A stretch of 64,000 nt of DNA, from contig NZ_LVEN01000044.1 of the NCBI RefSeq assembly GCF_001686925.1, positions 186,001 to 250,000 of the forward strand. The letters are read 5' to 3'. Positions 16,764 through 25,405 of the stretch are shown here, one piece after another (within the stretch, counting starts at the first letter, position 1; every line of letters starts with the position of its first letter). Under the pieces are notes generated by a model. It saw only the letters and a program-made list of their open reading frames with translations, did no database searches and was not told where the DNA came from. Position numbers and translations under genes: made by a program. This DNA is from Flavobacterium piscis. Its GTDB lineage: Bacteria; Bacteroidota; Bacteroidia; Flavobacteriales; Flavobacteriaceae.

Positions 16764-16822
16764 GCCGCGAATTCACGAATTTGTTGCTATTCGTTGTAAA
16801 TCATCATTCGTGAATTCGTGGC
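16764..16822. repeat. Dispersed hairpin repeat, CACGAATTCACGAAT family
   Basis: GCCGCGAATTCACGAAT (16764-16780) and ATTCGTGAATTCGTGGC (16806-16822) pair at 16 of 17 positions. The stretch 16570-16870 holds this hairpin and one promoter box; nothing else is evident. Confidence 0.8.
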
Positions 16823-16870
16823 GATTTTTAGCATTTATCTCCTTACGTCGAAATAATAGGAAATTTTAAA

Positions 16871-17470
16871 CTATCTCCCAACCAATCGTTTTCTAATTTT
16901 ATGATAACGTTTGTGATAAGAGCTATGACTAGGATAACTTCTGCCTGAAGTCATATTATTAAAAATCAAAGCAGTAAAAAGTAAAATTAATGTTCCCACT
17001 AAAACCGGAGAAATCACGTACATATATCCCAAAGCTTTTACTTTTTCGGTTCCGATAACGGCAATCAAAGCGGTTGCGCCTCCTGGAGGGTGAAGTGTTT
17101 TTGTAATCTGCATAGCGATTATGGCCAGCGAAACGGCCAATGGCGCCGCAATCCAGATAATATCCGGTGCCAGTTTATGAACTGTAACACCTATAAAAGC
17201 TGATATTACATGTCCGCCAACTAAATTTCGCGGTTGTGAAAACGGACTTTGAATAATGCCGTACACCAATACACTCGAAGCACCAAAAGAACCAATTAAA
17301 TAAACGGCATCATTTCCTGAAAAGTGAATTGACTGTACGTAAGCCAAAATTCCAATCCCGATAAATGAACCGATAAAGGACCAAAAATGTTCTTTCGTGT
17401 CAATTAAAGTTTCCTTATAAAGAATATATCGTGTTTTGCGGTAGCTTCTTTTAATTTTAGGAGTGGGCAT
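16871..17470 (-). CDS. HPP family membrane protein
   Basis: A 199-residue inner-membrane protein with four to five helices and the HPP signature THLHPPGGATAL near residue 125 (here TLHPPGGATALIAVIG). Plant members of the HPP family transport nitrite; bacterial ones are often linked to anion handling. The C-terminus is strongly basic (HKRYHKIRKRLVGR). It follows the CLC gene after 51 bp on the same strand, so the two probably form an anion-transport pair. The ligand is not shown by the sequence. Confidence 0.8.
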   Translation of the reverse strand: MPTPKIKRSYRKTRYILYKETLIDTKEHFWSFIGSFIGIGILAYVQSIHFSGNDAVYLIGSFGASSVLVYGIIQSPFSQPRNLVGGHVISAFIGVTVHKLAPDIIWIAAPLAVSLAIIAMQITKTLHPPGGATALIAVIGTEKVKALGYMYVISPVLVGTLILLFTALIFNNMTSGRSYPSHSSYHKRYHKIRKRLVGR

Positions 17471-17521
17471 AAATGTGGTATTTTACTTGAAAAGAGTTAA
17501 GGTTATACTTAATTTGTGCTA

Positions 17522-18802
17522 TTATTTGGTTAAGCTTGGTGCATAACTATATACTGTAAACGGATAAATCATTTTTGCGGTATATTTTGATATTAAACAA
17601 ACGACCAAAATGGGTAAAAATAAAGTGTAGTCATTTGTTAATCCGCAAACTAAAAATATGGCTGTAAAGGGTGCATGAATACTGGCACTTAAAACAGCTG
17701 CCATTCCGATAATCATAAAGTTAACCGGAAGTACGTGAACATGAAAAAACGTGTTTAAAATAGAGGCCAATAATAATCCCAAAAATGCACCTATGAAAAG
17801 ACTAGGAGCAAAAACGCCTCCGTCTCCTCCCGAAGCTAATGTTATCGAGGTTACGATAGGTTTTAAAAGTAAAACCCCAACAAAAGTAAACGCTAAAGTT
17901 AATGTTAACGGAATTTCGGCTGAGTTGCCAAAAATCCCTTTTATAGCATGATAGCCTTCGCCATATAATTGAGGGAAAACAAATAACGAAACACTTAAAA
18001 CAACAGAACCAATTAAGATTTTATAATAATGTGTATCAATTTTTCCAAATTGAGATTTAAAGAATAAAACGCAACGGGTTAAATAAACCGAATTTATTCC
18101 GGCTAAAATTCCTAAAAGAACAAAATACGGAATCGCTTTTAGGTGCCAGGTTGTAATAGAAACAGCAAACAATGGCTCTTCCTTTAGTATAGTAAGTAAT
18201 CCAAAAGCAACTGAAACTGCAATGATGTTCGAAATCACAAAAGCACGGGTTACTTTTCTGGAAATTACTTCGAGTGCAAATAAAATTCCTGCAATTGGGC
18301 TGCTGAATAATGCTGTAACACCTGCAGCAACTCCGGCACAAATTAACTCAGTTTTGTATTTACGAAATACATTCTCTTTTTGCTGTGCAACAGATCCTAT
18401 TGTGGCGGTGGCAACAACTGTAGAAACTTCTATTCCGGTTGAACCTCCAAAAGCAACGGTTAGTAAGCCGTTTATAAAGTGGGATGGAATTTTATAAGAA
18501 GGTAAATTTTTTGAAGTTGATTTGGTACTTTCAAAAACTTCTTTGATGCCTTTGTTTTCTTTTTTCTTGAATAAATATTGTCTTAGAAAATAAATTACAG
18601 ACAATCCGAAAACCGGAAAAATAATATAAAAAATGGGGTTGACCGAGACTTCATGAAAGAAGATTTCTTCGTAATATTCAGTAATTTTTTTTAGTGAAAT
18701 TCCTAAAAAGGCAGAAAGAAAGCCAATTAAAACAGAAACGATAACTAATTTTTGAAGGACAATAAATTGATGATTTTTTTTGATTTTCGCCGTTTTGTTC
18801 AT
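17522..18802 (-). CDS. CLC-type chloride channel/antiporter
   Basis: A 426-residue membrane protein of the CLC family with ten or more helices. The pore signature GGDGGVFAPSLFIGA (GxFxP loop) is intact. At the gating loop the usual GREGP/GKEGP is replaced by STGIEVSTVV, but the glutamate that acts as the proton gate is kept, which favours an H+-coupled antiporter. There are no C-terminal CBS domains. It probably moves chloride, or fluoride/nitrate as some relatives do, and its partner is the HPP protein encoded downstream. Confidence 0.82.
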   Translation of the reverse strand: MNKTAKIKKNHQFIVLQKLVIVSVLIGFLSAFLGISLKKITEYYEEIFFHEVSVNPIFYIIFPVFGLSVIYFLRQYLFKKKENKGIKEVFESTKSTSKNLPSYKIPSHFINGLLTVAFGGSTGIEVSTVVATATIGSVAQQKENVFRKYKTELICAGVAAGVTALFSSPIAGILFALEVISRKVTRAFVISNIIAVSVAFGLLTILKEEPLFAVSITTWHLKAIPYFVLLGILAGINSVYLTRCVLFFKSQFGKIDTHYYKILIGSVVLSVSLFVFPQLYGEGYHAIKGIFGNSAEIPLTLTLAFTFVGVLLLKPIVTSITLASGGDGGVFAPSLFIGAFLGLLLASILNTFFHVHVLPVNFMIIGMAAVLSASIHAPFTAIFLVCGLTNDYTLFLPILVVCLISKYTAKMIYPFTVYSYAPSLTK

Positions 18803-19143
18803 CAGATGTGGATTTATAAAATCGCAATATTTTTATGCGGATTACAAAATTAGAGAATCAAATTCGTTTTTTAATACAAATCACTCATTATATTGTGTTA
18901 AAGTTGTAAAAGAAAGAAAATTCTTTACTTTGCCGCAAAGACACCAAGGCACAAAGTTTTTCCTCATTTTATGTCATGTTTACGAAAGAGAAATATCATA
19001 AGAAACTTGGCAAAGATTGGCGATTTTGTTTGCGGCGTTACGATTGTGATTCTTCGTTCCTCAGAATGACAAACAATATGTTTTATCACTTAATCTTAAA
19101 AAAAAAACTTTGCGTCTTAGCGTCTTTGTGGCAAGAAAATCAC
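18803..19143. other. Gene-free spacer of 341 bp, nested inverted repeats
   Basis: Outer arms TTTGCCGCAAAGACACCAAG (from 18929) and ACTTTGCGTCTTAGCGTCTT (from 19108) face each other. Nested inside is ATTCTTCGTTCCTCAGAATGA (19050-19070), a fragment of the CATTCCGAGGAACGAGG family seen at 20161. No coding region or RNA gene is visible. Confidence 0.6.
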
Positions 19144-19533
19144 TTATCTCTCATAAAACTCAATAGGCAATAAATCAGGATCAGCGATAAAAGTAAATCG
19201 CTTTTCGGTCGTTTCGTCAATTCTGATGGGTTCTGACTCGATATTTTTAGTATTCAGGAAAGCAATTGTTTCTTCCAGATTAATTACTTCGAATGCTAGA
19301 TGACGTAATCCAACCGCTTCGGGTCGTGAAGGACGTTGCGGCGGATTTGGAAATGAAAATAATTCGACGATGTAAGTTCCGTTTAAAGCCAAATCTAATT
19401 TGTAAGATTGGCGCTCTTCGCGGTAGATTTCCCTAATAATCGTTAATCCTAAAACTTCGGTATAAAAAGTTTTCGATTTTTGATAATCAGAACATAAGAT
19501 GGCAATATGATGGACTTTATTTAAGGTAAGCAT
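19144..19533 (-). CDS. VOC family protein, YaeR-like glyoxalase-fold metalloprotein
   Basis: A 129-residue single-domain vicinal-oxygen-chelate protein. It opens LNKVHHIAILCSDYQKSKTFY (metal-ligand His in HHIAI), continues GTYIVELFSF (metal-ligand Glu), RHLAFEV (His) and ends FIADPDLLPIEFYE (Glu), giving the complete set of ligands of the YaeR/SMU1112c group. The actual reaction is unknown; glyoxalase or bleomycin-resistance type chemistry is possible. Its ATG abuts the stop of the upstream acetyltransferase gene with no spacer, showing co-translation. Confidence 0.82.
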   Translation of the reverse strand: MLTLNKVHHIAILCSDYQKSKTFYTEVLGLTIIREIYREERQSYKLDLALNGTYIVELFSFPNPPQRPSRPEAVGLRHLAFEVINLEETIAFLNTKNIESEPIRIDETTEKRFTFIADPDLLPIEFYER

Positions 19534-20106
19534 TTATTTCGATTCAGGTTCTTGATTTAATTTTCTAATAACTTTGGCCGGATTTCCAACAGCTAATGAG
19601 TTGTCCGGAATATCTTTTGTAACCACAGATCCTGCGCCAATAACACAGCCTTTGCCAATAGTTACACCTGGACAAATAACAGAGTTTCCGCCAATCCAGC
19701 AATCGTCTCCAATAGAAATAGGCAATGCATTTTCGAGTGATCTTCTTAATTCGGCGTCAAGCGGATGCGTGGCAGTATAGATTTGAACATTTGGAGCGAA
19801 AAACACATTCGATCCAATATTTACGGGCGCGCAATCCAGAACAACACAATTGACATTAAAATAAACGTTGTCGCCACAAAAAATATTATAACCGTAATCG
19901 CAATGAAAAGGAGGCTCGATATAAAAACTCTTGCCCGTATTAGGAATTAATTCAGCTAAAATTTCTTTTGCTTTTTTGGTTAAGCGATATTCGGTTACGT
20001 TTAATCGGTGTAATAAATTTTTAGCTTTTCGTCGGTCCTTTACTAAAACAGGGTCTCCTGCAACATAATATTCTCCCGCAATCATTTTTTCTTTTTCGGT
20101 ATTCAT
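19534..20106 (-). CDS. Sugar O-acetyltransferase (maltose acetyltransferase type)
   Basis: A 190-residue left-handed beta-helix enzyme. N-terminal MIAGEYYVAGDPVLVKDRRKA is typical of maltose/galactoside acetyltransferases; hexapeptide repeats follow (IGNNVFFAPN-like IGSNVFFAPNVQIYTATHPLD, IGDDCWIGGNSVICPGVTIG). The catalytic His is in ATHPLD. It transfers acetyl from acetyl-CoA to sugars and probably works as a cytoplasmic trimer. It forms a two-gene unit with the VOC gene. The region upstream (20107-20425) is repeat-filled. Confidence 0.88.
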   Translation of the reverse strand: MNTEKEKMIAGEYYVAGDPVLVKDRRKAKNLLHRLNVTEYRLTKKAKEILAELIPNTGKSFYIEPPFHCDYGYNIFCGDNVYFNVNCVVLDCAPVNIGSNVFFAPNVQIYTATHPLDAELRRSLENALPISIGDDCWIGGNSVICPGVTIGKGCVIGAGSVVTKDIPDNSLAVGNPAKVIRKLNQEPESK

Positions 20107-20160
20107 AAGAATTTAAAATTTAGTTTGCTTATTTATAAGCTTGTCGTTCGCGATCAGAAC

Positions 20161-20275
20161 CCAATCTTGTCATTCCGAGGAACGAGGAATCCTCGTTGCA
20201 GAATCGACACAGATCTGCACTTTCTTTGCGGAGTTTCTTACGGAGATTCCTCGTTCCTCGAAATGAAAAGATTGG
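20161..20275. repeat. Dispersed ~115-bp inverted repeat, CATTCCGA family
   Basis: The ends (20161-20191 and 20245-20275) are complementary at 29 of 31 positions; they begin CCAATCTTGTCATTCCGAGG. Related elements lie at 38444-38549 and 58189-58289. The spacer 20107-20425 contains this and the next repeat and no gene. Confidence 0.85.
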
Positions 20276-20291
20276 GTTACTATTGCGAATG

Positions 20292-20394
20292 ATGGATTAA
20301 AATCCATCCCTACACTATATTTTGTTCCTACGGAACTCCTCAAAAAAATTCCGGAGGAATGGTTTATATTGTAGCAACGGATTTTAATCCTTGA
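20292..20394. repeat. Inverted repeat with GGATTAAAATCC ends
   Basis: Begins GATGGATTAAAATCCATCCC and closes TTGTAGCAACGGATTTTAATCC; inside, TTCCTACGGAACTCC opposes ATTCCGGAGGAA. Fragments with the same GGATTTTAATC core occur near 28980 and 33518. Confidence 0.7.
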
Positions 20395-20425
20395 AAGGAT
20401 CAATTTTTATATTATTACTATATAA

Positions 20426-20884
20426 TTAAAGCAACTTCTTCAAAATAACAATCTGTCCTAAATGATAAACATCGTGCTGAATAATGCCATGAATATGCTC
20501 GTAATACGTATGACCATTATTCACATAAATTTTTTCGAAATCCTGATCGTCAAAATCTTCAAAAAAGGCATCCCATAATTCTTGTGATTTCCCCAGGCTT
20601 TGCAACGATTGTTCCCATGAAGCTTCAGACGAATCCAGAATTGGTACAAAATAATTATGGTCAGGAGTAGTAACGGTTTCTCCCTGCATACGTCTTAAAA
20701 TATTCCTTCTCCATTGAATTAAATGATTGACAATTTCCCAAATCGTGTTTAAATTTGGATTTATTTTTCTGTAAGCCTGCTCAGCCGTTATATTTTCTAA
20801 AGTATGTGCCAAAGTAACCTCCAGCCATGGATTTCCATTATAAATGGACTGATATAAATTCGAAACTCTTTTGCTTTCTGACAT
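20426..20884 (-). CDS. DinB family protein
   Basis: A 152-residue four-helix protein of the DinB/YfiT-like fold. Metal-ligand histidines are visible in NPNLNTIWEIVNHLIQWR and at the end in HGIIQHDVYHLGQI. Many such proteins are bacillithiol- or mycothiol-linked metal-dependent transferases, but no substrate is known for this group. The gene is monocistronic with a promoter box about 58 bases upstream. Confidence 0.82.
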   Translation of the reverse strand: MSESKRVSNLYQSIYNGNPWLEVTLAHTLENITAEQAYRKINPNLNTIWEIVNHLIQWRRNILRRMQGETVTTPDHNYFVPILDSSEASWEQSLQSLGKSQELWDAFFEDFDDQDFEKIYVNNGHTYYEHIHGIIQHDVYHLGQIVILKKLL

Positions 20885-20941
20885 AACTGCGATGGATTAT
20901 TTGTGATTTCTAAAAATTAAATTTTCGGTTTTAGTGATTAT

Positions 20942-20949
20942 CAAAGATA
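20942..20949 (-). promoter_or_regulatory. Candidate -7 box for the DinB gene
   Basis: Reads TATCTTTG on the minus strand, upstream of the ATG at 20884; the untranslated leader would be about 50 bases. Confidence 0.5.
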
Positions 20950-20961
20950 TAAAATCAATTT

Positions 20962-21690
20962 CTAGATAAACTGTTTTACAACTTTTTCAGTCTCAGTATT
21001 AAAAACGATTATACCTTCGTTTTTGTTGTCAAGCTGGTAGGCTAATTTTCCTTCTTTTGTCCAGACAGCACTGCGGCCAGCACTTACAAAATTATCGCAT
21101 TCCCCAATACAATTAGCCATTAGAACCGGCATAATGTATTTTTTAGCAATGTTAGGATAATGCGCAAACGCTTTTTCTATTCCGTTTTGAGATTTTGCAA
21201 CACTGGCGAGATAGATTTCACCTCCAAGTTCACTTGCTTTTTCGGCATGTTCTATTTGCAGGCTTTCATAACATATAGCCGGAACAATTTTTTGATTATC
21301 AATTTCGATTATTTCCTGGCCTTTTCCATTTTCAAAATACGGCAATTCGTCTTCGTGAAGTAGCTGTTTAGAATAAGAAATACTTTCTTTATTGGGTTGA
21401 AAAATAATCATACTAATTTGTATGTCGCTTTCAGTTTTTAGCGGAAATCCAACTCCAATAGTAATGTTTTTAAGATCACTAATTTCCTGAAAGACATCAA
21501 ATCGCTTGTCATCTTTATGAGTTGCAATAGCTTTAGCCAACTCTGGTTCATAAGCTGTTAACGAAAGTTCAGGGAAAAAGACAGCATTCGCATTTAATGA
21601 AACTGCAAGTTCAATAAATTTTATATGCTTTTCAATATTGGCTGAAATATCTCCTTTTAAAGGTTTTATCTGTGCAATTGCTATGTTCAT
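20962..21690 (-). CDS. Carbon-nitrogen hydrolase (nitrilase superfamily)
   Basis: A 242-residue amidase-type enzyme with the catalytic triad: Glu in FFPELSLTAYE, Lys in SYSKQLLHEDELPYF and Cys in VPAICYESLQ. It hydrolyses a non-peptide C-N bond, probably in a small amide; the substrate is unknown. It is similar in layout to the protein at 39582-40319 in the trp operon (shared MNIAIAQ/ILAAAQ start, FPELS, TKQFLHE/SKQLLHEDE), so the two are paralogues. Confidence 0.85.
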   Translation of the reverse strand: MNIAIAQIKPLKGDISANIEKHIKFIELAVSLNANAVFFPELSLTAYEPELAKAIATHKDDKRFDVFQEISDLKNITIGVGFPLKTESDIQISMIIFQPNKESISYSKQLLHEDELPYFENGKGQEIIEIDNQKIVPAICYESLQIEHAEKASELGGEIYLASVAKSQNGIEKAFAHYPNIAKKYIMPVLMANCIGECDNFVSAGRSAVWTKEGKLAYQLDNKNEGIIVFNTETEKVVKQFI

Positions 21691-21788
21691 TAGATGTTTT
21701 ATTAAATACTTTGAACTAAAAGCTAAGATACAAATAAAACTAATTTACAACTCATCCCTAAAATTCTACAATTGGGTTATTTTATATT

Positions 21789-21809
21789 TTTTAACAAAAA
21801 ATGTTAAAA
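21789..21809. promoter_or_regulatory. Dyad TTTTAACA-N5-TGTTAAAA next to promoter box
   Basis: Eight-base arms TTTTAACA (21789-21796) and TGTTAAAA (21802-21809) flank AAAAA and end one base before the -7 box at 21810. It could be an operator for the receptor operon, but AT-rich dyads arise readily by chance here. Confidence 0.4.
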
Positions 21810-21817
21810 TATATTTG
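21810..21817 (+). promoter_or_regulatory. -7 box of the TonB receptor operon
   Basis: TATATTTG matches TAnnTTTG, 20 bases before the ATG at 21838. Confidence 0.6.
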
Positions 21818-21837
21818 CTCTATCAAAATCAAAAACC

Positions 21838-24003
21838 ATGACAGCCAAATTACTTTTTACAATTACCTTTTTATTTTTTACGACTTTCATTTTTGCCCAA
21901 AATACCATTTCCGGTAAAGTATTAGATCAAAAAGGCAAGCCTGTTCCGGGCGCTAATATTTATATAGATGGAACATACGACGGAGCGACAAGTTCTGAAA
22001 CAGGAGATTTTTCGTTTGAAACAACAGAAACCGGAAGTAAGACATTAGTGATCAGTTTTTTACTTTATGATACTTTCAAAAAAGAAATTGATGTTGCCAA
22101 CTATAAAGACCAAATTGTAAAATTAAGAGAGAATGTAAACGCACTGGATGCCGTTGTAATTACCGCCGGAACATTAGAATCCGGAGATAAAGCCAGAGTT
22201 TCAGTTTTAAAACCTTTAGACATTGTAACCACTGCAGGATCTGCCGGAAATATTATTGCGGCTCTGCAAACCTTGCCGGGAACACAAACCGTTGGCGAAG
22301 ACGGACGTTTGTTTGTTCGTGGAGGTGAAGCCAGCGAAACCCAGACTTTTGTAGACGGACTTCGTGTAGCGCAGCCTTATGGCGCGACAACTAATAATTT
22401 GCCAACCCGCAGCAGATTTTCGCCATTTTTGTTCAGCGGAATTGCTTTTTCTACCGGAGGTTATTCTGCTGAATATGGTGAAGCTTTGTCCAGTGTTTTG
22501 TTATTGAATACGCAAGACGAGCCGGACCAGAATAAAACAGATATTGCCTTGATGACTGTAGGTTTAGGAGTTGGAAACACGCAAAAATGGAAAAAAAGCT
22601 CTTTTAGCATCAATACCAATTATATCAATCTGGCGCCTTATCAGGCTGTAATTCCTCAAAATGTAGACTGGAATAATCCGTATCAATCTTTAGGAGGTGA
22701 GGCAGTATATCGATATCATTTTGAAAGAGGTATTTTTAAATTATACGCTGCTTTTGATGCCGAAAAATTCGATTTAAACCAGAAGAATGTAAATTTCGCT
22801 GATCCAATCAGAACCGATTTAAACAATAATAATTTTTATTTGAATGCCTCTTATAAAGGAGATTTTGGAACTGGCTGGCAGCTTACTTCAGGAATTAGTT
22901 ACGGTTACAGCAAAAACAAAATCAAATTCGATAGTAATGATGTTGACAGCAACGAAAATGCAGCACAACTGAAATTGAAATTGCGAAAAAACATCTCAAA
23001 CTATTTTAAATTGTCTTTTGGAGCCGATTATTTTATGACCAGATACAATGAAAACTTTGATGACAATATTTCAATAAAAACAGCAAATGGTTACGATTCG
23101 AACATCGCTGCATTTTATACCGAAGGAGATATTTTATTCTCGAAAAACCTGGCAATGAAAGTAGGTTTGAGGCTTTCGAATAATAGTTTACTTGACGAAA
23201 CGAATATTGCACCAAGAGCTTCAATCGCTTATAAAGTTTCTAAAAACAGTCAGTTTTCGTTTGCTTACGGAGATTTTAGCCAAACTCCTGTTGTTGATTA
23301 TATTAAATACTCAAAATACCATCAGTTCGAAAGTGAAAAAGCGAGACATTATATTTTAAATTATCAGTTTACAAAACCAGGACAAACCTTTAGAGCTGAG
23401 GCTTATTATAAAGATTACAGCAATTTGGTTCAGTACAATACGAGAGATATTCAGTACAATTCGGTTTTCAATAATAACGGTTCAGGTTATGCAAAAGGAT
23501 TAGATTTGTTTTGGAGAGACAGTAATTTATTAAAAAACTTAGAATATTGGATTTCATATTCTTATATCGATTCAGAAAGACAATACAAGAATTTTCCAAC
23601 TATGGCAACTCCTAATTTTGTTGCGAATCACAGTTTATCTATCGTAACCAAATATTTTATCACCGATTGGAAATCGCAAATAGGTTTCACCAACAGTTAT
23701 AGTTCAGGCCGACCTTACAACGATCCAAATCAAACTCAATTTATGAACGGAAAAACAAAGTCATATAATAGTTTGAGTTTTAACTGGGCGTATTTATTAA
23801 CGACACAAAAAATTCTGTATTTCTCAGTTTCGAATGTATTAGGAACTCAAAATGTTTTTGGTTACGATTACGCAAAATTACCGGACCCAAACGGAGTTTA
23901 TAACAGACAGCCCGTTGTACCAACCGCAGACAGATTCTTTTTCGTAGGTTTCTTCTGGACGATTAGTGATAATAAAAATGAGAATCAGTTGAAAAATTTA
24001 TAG
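21838..24003 (+). CDS. TonB-dependent receptor with carboxypeptidase-like regulatory domain
   Basis: A 721-residue outer-membrane receptor. Residues 1-20 are a signal peptide ending FAQ. Residues 21-105 are the carboxypeptidase-like regulatory domain (NTISGKVLDQKGKPVPGANI). The plug follows (SAGNIIAALQTLPGTQTVGEDGRLFVRGGEASETQTFVDG), then a barrel of alternating aromatic strands to the C-terminus. It imports a ligand across the outer membrane using TonB energy. No SusD partner follows, so a glycan role is less likely than a small ligand such as a metal complex. The downstream co-directional genes (24300-28916) may be co-expressed, although repeat-filled spacers interrupt them. Confidence 0.85.
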   Translation: MTAKLLFTITFLFFTTFIFAQNTISGKVLDQKGKPVPGANIYIDGTYDGATSSETGDFSFETTETGSKTLVISFLLYDTFKKEIDVANYKDQIVKLRENVNALDAVVITAGTLESGDKARVSVLKPLDIVTTAGSAGNIIAALQTLPGTQTVGEDGRLFVRGGEASETQTFVDGLRVAQPYGATTNNLPTRSRFSPFLFSGIAFSTGGYSAEYGEALSSVLLLNTQDEPDQNKTDIALMTVGLGVGNTQKWKKSSFSINTNYINLAPYQAVIPQNVDWNNPYQSLGGEAVYRYHFERGIFKLYAAFDAEKFDLNQKNVNFADPIRTDLNNNNFYLNASYKGDFGTGWQLTSGISYGYSKNKIKFDSNDVDSNENAAQLKLKLRKNISNYFKLSFGADYFMTRYNENFDDNISIKTANGYDSNIAAFYTEGDILFSKNLAMKVGLRLSNNSLLDETNIAPRASIAYKVSKNSQFSFAYGDFSQTPVVDYIKYSKYHQFESEKARHYILNYQFTKPGQTFRAEAYYKDYSNLVQYNTRDIQYNSVFNNNGSGYAKGLDLFWRDSNLLKNLEYWISYSYIDSERQYKNFPTMATPNFVANHSLSIVTKYFITDWKSQIGFTNSYSSGRPYNDPNQTQFMNGKTKSYNSLSFNWAYLLTTQKILYFSVSNVLGTQNVFGYDYAKLPDPNGVYNRQPVVPTADRFFFVGFFWTISDNKNENQLKNL

Positions 24004-24299
24004 TCTCTAAGTTGCTAAGGTTCTGAGTTGCTAAGATAAAAACTTAGATCCTTAGCAACTCAGAATCTCAGAACCTTTAAAAAAAAACAATTCAGTCATC
24101 AAAATCAACAACTCAGTATTATTTAATTTTAAGAGAACAAAAACCAAAGTATTTTTGAAGTATAAAATAATAAGCGACTAAGTTGCTAAGGTTCTAAGAA
24201 TCAAAACTTAGAAACTAAAAATAAAGAAGAGTTTTAATCATCAACAAAACTTAGAATCTCAGAACCTTAGCATCTTAGTAACTTTAAAAAAAAAAAGCC
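24004..24299. repeat. Spacer filled with CTAAG/TTCTGAG periodic repeats
   Basis: Units such as GTTGCTAAGGTTCTGAGTTG (24010 on) and the opposite AACTCAGAATCTCAGAACCTT (24057 on) form inverted sets; a second set occurs at 24176-24205 and 24249-24282. The stretch has no gene. It may fold in RNA between the receptor and DUF2141 genes. Confidence 0.75.
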
Positions 24300-24707
24300 A
24301 TGATCAAAATTATTACATTAATAACCTTATTTATCTGCAGTCTGATGTCTGCTCAAAATGTAAAACTAACTGTTTCTGTTTCGGGTTTAAAGAATAATGA
24401 AGGAACTGTTAAAGTAGGTTTGTACAATTCAGATGGTACATTTCTTAAAACAACTTATAAAAGCGTTGCTTCTAAAATTAAAGACAACAAAGCAATGGTA
24501 ACATTCGAAAATCTTCCGGCAGGAGAATATGCAATTTCAGCATATCACGATGAAAACAATAACGGAAAACTGGATAAAAATATGATGGGAATTCCTTCTG
24601 AAGATTATGCAGCTTCAAACAATGCAAAAGGATTTATGGGACCGCCGGCCTATAAAGATGCTAAATTTGTCATTGCTAAAGATTCAAAAATTGAAATTAC
24701 CTTATAA
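24300..24707 (+). CDS. DUF2141 domain secreted protein
   Basis: A 135-residue exported protein. Signal peptide residues 1-18 (ends SAQ). The rest is a beta-sandwich domain of the DUF2141 type, with TVSVSGLKNNEGTVKVGLYN and the calcium-like YHDENNNGKLDKNMMGIPSEDY loop. Members are often encoded next to TonB receptors, as here. The role is unknown; the domain may bind a cargo or the receptor in the periplasm. Confidence 0.85.
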   Translation: MIKIITLITLFICSLMSAQNVKLTVSVSGLKNNEGTVKVGLYNSDGTFLKTTYKSVASKIKDNKAMVTFENLPAGEYAISAYHDENNNGKLDKNMMGIPSEDYAASNNAKGFMGPPAYKDAKFVIAKDSKIEITL

Positions 24708-24758
24708 AATAGTAACTAACAAAATAATTTAAAAACAACCATTTTAATTACCTGTAAA

Positions 24759-25382
24759 ATGAAAAAAATCATCACTTTAGTCGCATTATTCGCAGTCTTA
24801 ATAAGTTCTGCCCAAACACAATTTGAACAAGGAATGGGAAAAGCGTTCGGGCTTTGGAAAGAGGGAAAAAACACAGAAGCTTCGGCTTTGTTTGAAAGAA
24901 TCGCTGCAGCAGAAAAAACAAGTTATTTGCCTAATTATTATGTTGCTCTAATCAACACTACAACTGCATTTTCTGAAAAAGATAAAACAAAAATAGATTT
25001 GTTATTGACAAAAGCTCAAGATGCATTGGATGTTGAATTGATAAAAGATCAAAACAATGCCGAATTATATGCCCTGCAGGCTTTGATTTATACGGCTTGG
25101 GTAGTAGCAGACCCAATGACAAACGGAATGAAATATTCAGCCAAGGTAATGGAAGCTTACGCAAAAGGAAAAGCAATCGATCCTAACAATCCCAGAATTG
25201 TTTTTGGAGAAGCTGATTATCAGTTAGGCGGCGCAAAATGGACAGGAGTTGACACAAAACCACTTTGTGTACAAGTTGATAAAGCTGTTGAACTTTTTGC
25301 TACATTTAAACCAGAAACTTCTTTTTCGCCAAAATGGGGATTAGAAAGAGCTTTAGAAGCTCAAAAAAATTGCAAAAAATAA
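24759..25382 (+). CDS. Exported TPR-like protein
   Basis: A 207-residue protein with a signal peptide (residues 1-19, ending SSAQ). The mature part is helical with TPR-like repeats (EGKNTEASALFERIAAAEKTSYLPNYYVAL; NAELYALQALIYTAWV) and ends EAQKNCKK. It is probably periplasmic. It lies 51 bp after the DUF2141 gene and 23 bp before the LytS gene, so it is likely co-transcribed and perhaps a component of the same envelope-signalling system. Confidence 0.75.
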   Translation: MKKIITLVALFAVLISSAQTQFEQGMGKAFGLWKEGKNTEASALFERIAAAEKTSYLPNYYVALINTTTAFSEKDKTKIDLLLTKAQDALDVELIKDQNNAELYALQALIYTAWVVADPMTNGMKYSAKVMEAYAKGKAIDPNNPRIVFGEADYQLGGAKWTGVDTKPLCVQVDKAVELFATFKPETSFSPKWGLERALEAQKNCKK

Positions 25383-25405
25383 AATAAATTTAAGTTGATA
25401 TTATA

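Noticed and set aside
18780..19173. Plus-strand ORFs in the spacer after the CLC gene
   Set aside because: They translate repeat sequence and have no coding character.
24004..24299. CRISPR array
   Set aside because: Repeat units are about ten bases, degenerate and inverted, without spacers of constant length, and no cas gene is nearby.
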